Shown here: positions 62,274-64,000 of the stretch, piece by piece
Position numbering within the stretch: position 1 is the stretch's first letter
Layout of the letters: each line of letters opens with the position of its first letter
DNA from: Phycisphaerae bacterium
Lineage (GTDB): Bacteria > Planctomycetota > Phycisphaerae > Sedimentisphaerales > UBA12454
Assembly (NCBI GenBank): GCA_041652575.1
Contig: JBAZHC010000004.1
Span: 124,001 to 188,000, forward strand
DNA length: 64,000 nucleotides
Direction: 5' to 3'
Notes under the pieces: generated by a model
Told to the model about the DNA's origin: nothing
What the model saw: only the letters and a program-made list of their open reading frames with translations
Database searches by the model: none
Translations under genes and position numbers: made by a program

Positions 62274-64000
62274 TTGAAGACTGTTAGCTTTATTATCTTT
62301 GCTCTTGTTATCATGACTGGCTGTGCTCTGGCCAGCTATCCGCAGCCTGCCGGGTTGTGGGAGTTCAACGATTCTGCCAATCTTGCAATTGCCACTTTAG
62401 GCGCAAACTTAATTGAGTCAGGCTCTCATTCCGCCGTCGCGGGTATCGGCCCGGGCGATGGTGCGGTATTAGACCCGCTGACAAGTTACTACACATGCAC
62501 TCATGGAATCGCTCCTAACGGCGGCGGTGCTTATGTAAATGAGTGGACCGTATTGATGGACGTAAAAGTTCCGACCGCCAGTATCGGCCAATGGATGACT
62601 TTGTATCAAACTAATCCCTCAAATTCCAATGACGGCGACTGCTTTATCTCAACCGACAGAACGTTAGGCGTAACCGAAACAGGATACACAAGGAATAAAG
62701 TAAGCGGCGAAACCTGGTATAGAATAGTAATATCCGTTGATAACGGCAGCTTTTACAGGATTTATGTCGATGGACTGCCCTGGCTGCCCGGTGCGGGTCA
62801 AACAATAGACGCAAGATTTTCGCTCGACCCGCAGATTCTATTTTTCGCCGACGATAACGGCGATGATTATCCTATTATTTGCACTAACTTGGCAATCTGG
62901 GGACAAGCTCTTTCAGATGCACAGGCAAGCGAACTTGGCACGGCATCCACCGCTATTGTAATAGACACCTATAGTAATACCGGAATAAATCTGATTAATA
63001 ATCCTTCCGGCAGCGATAACGTTTTAACGGACTGGACAATCACAGACGGCAACGAATGGCAGGCTACAGACAGAACGGACTGGCATTGGCCGAGAACAAA
63101 CAATTATTATTTCACACCCGGCCGTTCTGCTCACAGCGAGATGAGCCAGATAATAAACATCGGATATCTTGCAACTGACATTGATAACGGCAGAATTTCC
63201 GCAACCGCAAAAGGTTATATCGGCGGCGGAAATGATGGAGATCAGGGCCGTATAATTGTCGAATACAGAAATAGTACAAATGTAATACTGGCAACAACAG
63301 ACAGCAACTGTATTGAGGGGGCGAATTCAGCCAATTGGACACAATTGGTTCTTCCGGATGCCAACGGGCTTATACTGCCTTCGGGAACTCGTTCTATTAA
63401 ATACCGCCTGCTTACGCAGCGGACAAACGGAACAGACTGCGACGCATTTTTTGACGACCTTTCATGGGAATTCAAGAGAGTAATCGCCGGCAACACTGCA
63501 CCGGGTGTTCCTTCAGTCGCAGGTTCTAATTCTGTCTCGACCGGCACAAGCACAGCATATACTTTTGTTTCTACAGATGCCGAAACAAACAACATCAGCT
63601 ATCAGGTTGACTGGGGCAATGGGATTTCAAACTGGTCCGATTTACAGGCCTCCGGTACAAATTATAACGTTTCATATAGTTGGCCTGTACTCGGCGTTTA
63701 CGCAGTTCGGGCAAGAGCTCGTGACAGCAATGGAGCAATCAGCCAATGGTCCGTTCCTTATAACGTAACGGTTTCGGGCGATGCGGCAGGCGTGTTCAAA
63801 TCGCAGCCGTATCTGCAAAACGTAAGTAAAACCGCGATGACCATCGCATGGGAGACTGACCGTCCGGTAAACCCAACAGTTGACTGGGGACTGACTTCCT
63901 CTTACGGCAATAATACAAAAGGATTGTGCATTAACGCAGGGTTAAACGGAAGCACCATAGTATATACCTGCAAAGTACGAATCAGCGGACTCGACCCGCA
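62274..64000 (+). CDS. Secreted LamG / purple-acid-phosphatase-like protein (3' end beyond window)
   Basis: The frame is open from a TTG at 62274 (AAAAGG just before it) to the last base, about 575 residues, and runs off the window. A signal peptide LKTVSFIIFALVIMTGCALA leads into a LamG-like beta-sandwich (GLWEFNDSANL; TNLAIWGQALSDAQASELG), a second beta-rich module (~220-400), and an Ig/PKD-like domain with TFVSTDAETNNISYQVDWG. The final visible part, SQPYLQNVSKTAMTIAWETD and DWGLTSSYG, is the N-terminal domain of purple acid phosphatases, so a metallophosphoesterase domain probably follows outside. There is no ATG near the signal peptide. Confidence 0.7.
   Translation, partial: MKTVSFIIFALVIMTGCALASYPQPAGLWEFNDSANLAIATLGANLIESGSHSAVAGIGPGDGAVLDPLTSYYTCTHGIAPNGGGAYVNEWTVLMDVKVPTASIGQWMTLYQTNPSNSNDGDCFISTDRTLGVTETGYTRNKVSGETWYRIVISVDNGSFYRIYVDGLPWLPGAGQTIDARFSLDPQILFFADDNGDDYPIICTNLAIWGQALSDAQASELGTASTAIVIDTYSNTGINLINNPSGSDNVLTDWTITDGNEWQATDRTDWHWPRTNNYYFTPGRSAHSEMSQIINIGYLATDIDNGRISATAKGYIGGGNDGDQGRIIVEYRNSTNVILATTDSNCIEGANSANWTQLVLPDANGLILPSGTRSIKYRLLTQRTNGTDCDAFFDDLSWEFKRVIAGNTAPGVPSVAGSNSVSTGTSTAYTFVSTDAETNNISYQVDWGNGISNWSDLQASGTNYNVSYSWPVLGVYAVRARARDSNGAISQWSVPYNVTVSGDAAGVFKSQPYLQNVSKTAMTIAWETDRPVNPTVDWGLTSSYGNNTKGLCINAGLNGSTIVYTCKVRISGLDP

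Noticed and set aside
1..64000. tRNA, rRNA, riboswitch or CRISPR elements
   Set aside because: None could be recognised by eye in the intergenic regions; a covariance-model search would be needed to exclude small RNAs.

Overview
The window most likely comes from a Planctomycetota bacterium of the Phycisphaerae/Sedimentisphaerales type. This is inferred from content, not from a marker gene. The pointers are several large secreted proteins ending in a dockerin-like calcium-loop repeat, pseudopilin-like proteins with a conserved C-terminal DG-H motif, a Gram-negative LPS core locus, and a very high density of secreted glycosidases. No rRNA, tRNA or CRISPR array was seen.

Layout. (1) 3-6124, plus strand: an LPS inner-core operon (hldE 3' part, gmhA, a membrane-anchored gmhB-like phosphatase, waaF-like heptosyltransferase, a WaaP/Kdo-kinase-like protein, a GT4 glycosyltransferase) ending in plsY. 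Several genes overlap by ATGA. (2) 6121-16449, minus strand: a housekeeping operon (lipoprotein, bioA, bioD, nadB, gatC, esterase, gatA, gatB). It has been interrupted twice: by a REP-associated (RAYT-like) transposase between bioA and bioD, and by a small islet (HEPN/AbiU2-like protein plus GxxExxY protein) between gatA and gatB, bordered by CACGAAT-type repeats. (3) 16507-19253, plus strand: pcm and recG. (4) 19333 to the window end: about 45 kb devoted to polysaccharide use.

The polysaccharide region includes GH28, GH127, GH43-like fused to ADP-ribosylglycohydrolase, a two-catalytic-domain GH5-GH113 mannanase, GH130, GH9, GH38 and GH105. It also has two ribose-type sugar ABC importers, an SSS symporter, an MFS sugar transporter, a fucose-isomerase-like enzyme, three intact or partial metallophosphoesterases, a PqaA-like protein and a UroD-like protein. 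It closes with a LacI-family regulator, a tandem array of pseudopilin-like genes and two giant LamG proteins. The inferred flow is that secreted mannanases, GH9 and pectin/arabinan enzymes cut plant cell-wall glycans, the ABC/SSS/MFS systems import the oligomers, and GH130, cytoplasmic GH28 and the isomerase process them inside.

The most interesting signal is regulatory. An 18-bp palindrome, TGCACAAA-NN-TTTGTGCA, occurs at six places in front of these operons. In three of them it sits exactly 9 nt upstream of a good -35 box, and in one it overlaps the predicted transcription start. A lacI-type gene lies in the middle of the set. The same operator stands before the pseudopilin-like genes, which suggests one regulon joining glycan degradation with a surface or secretion apparatus. 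The region also shows decay and duplication: a degenerate third pseudopilin gene, a metallophosphoesterase remnant and a possible orphan signal-peptide remnant.
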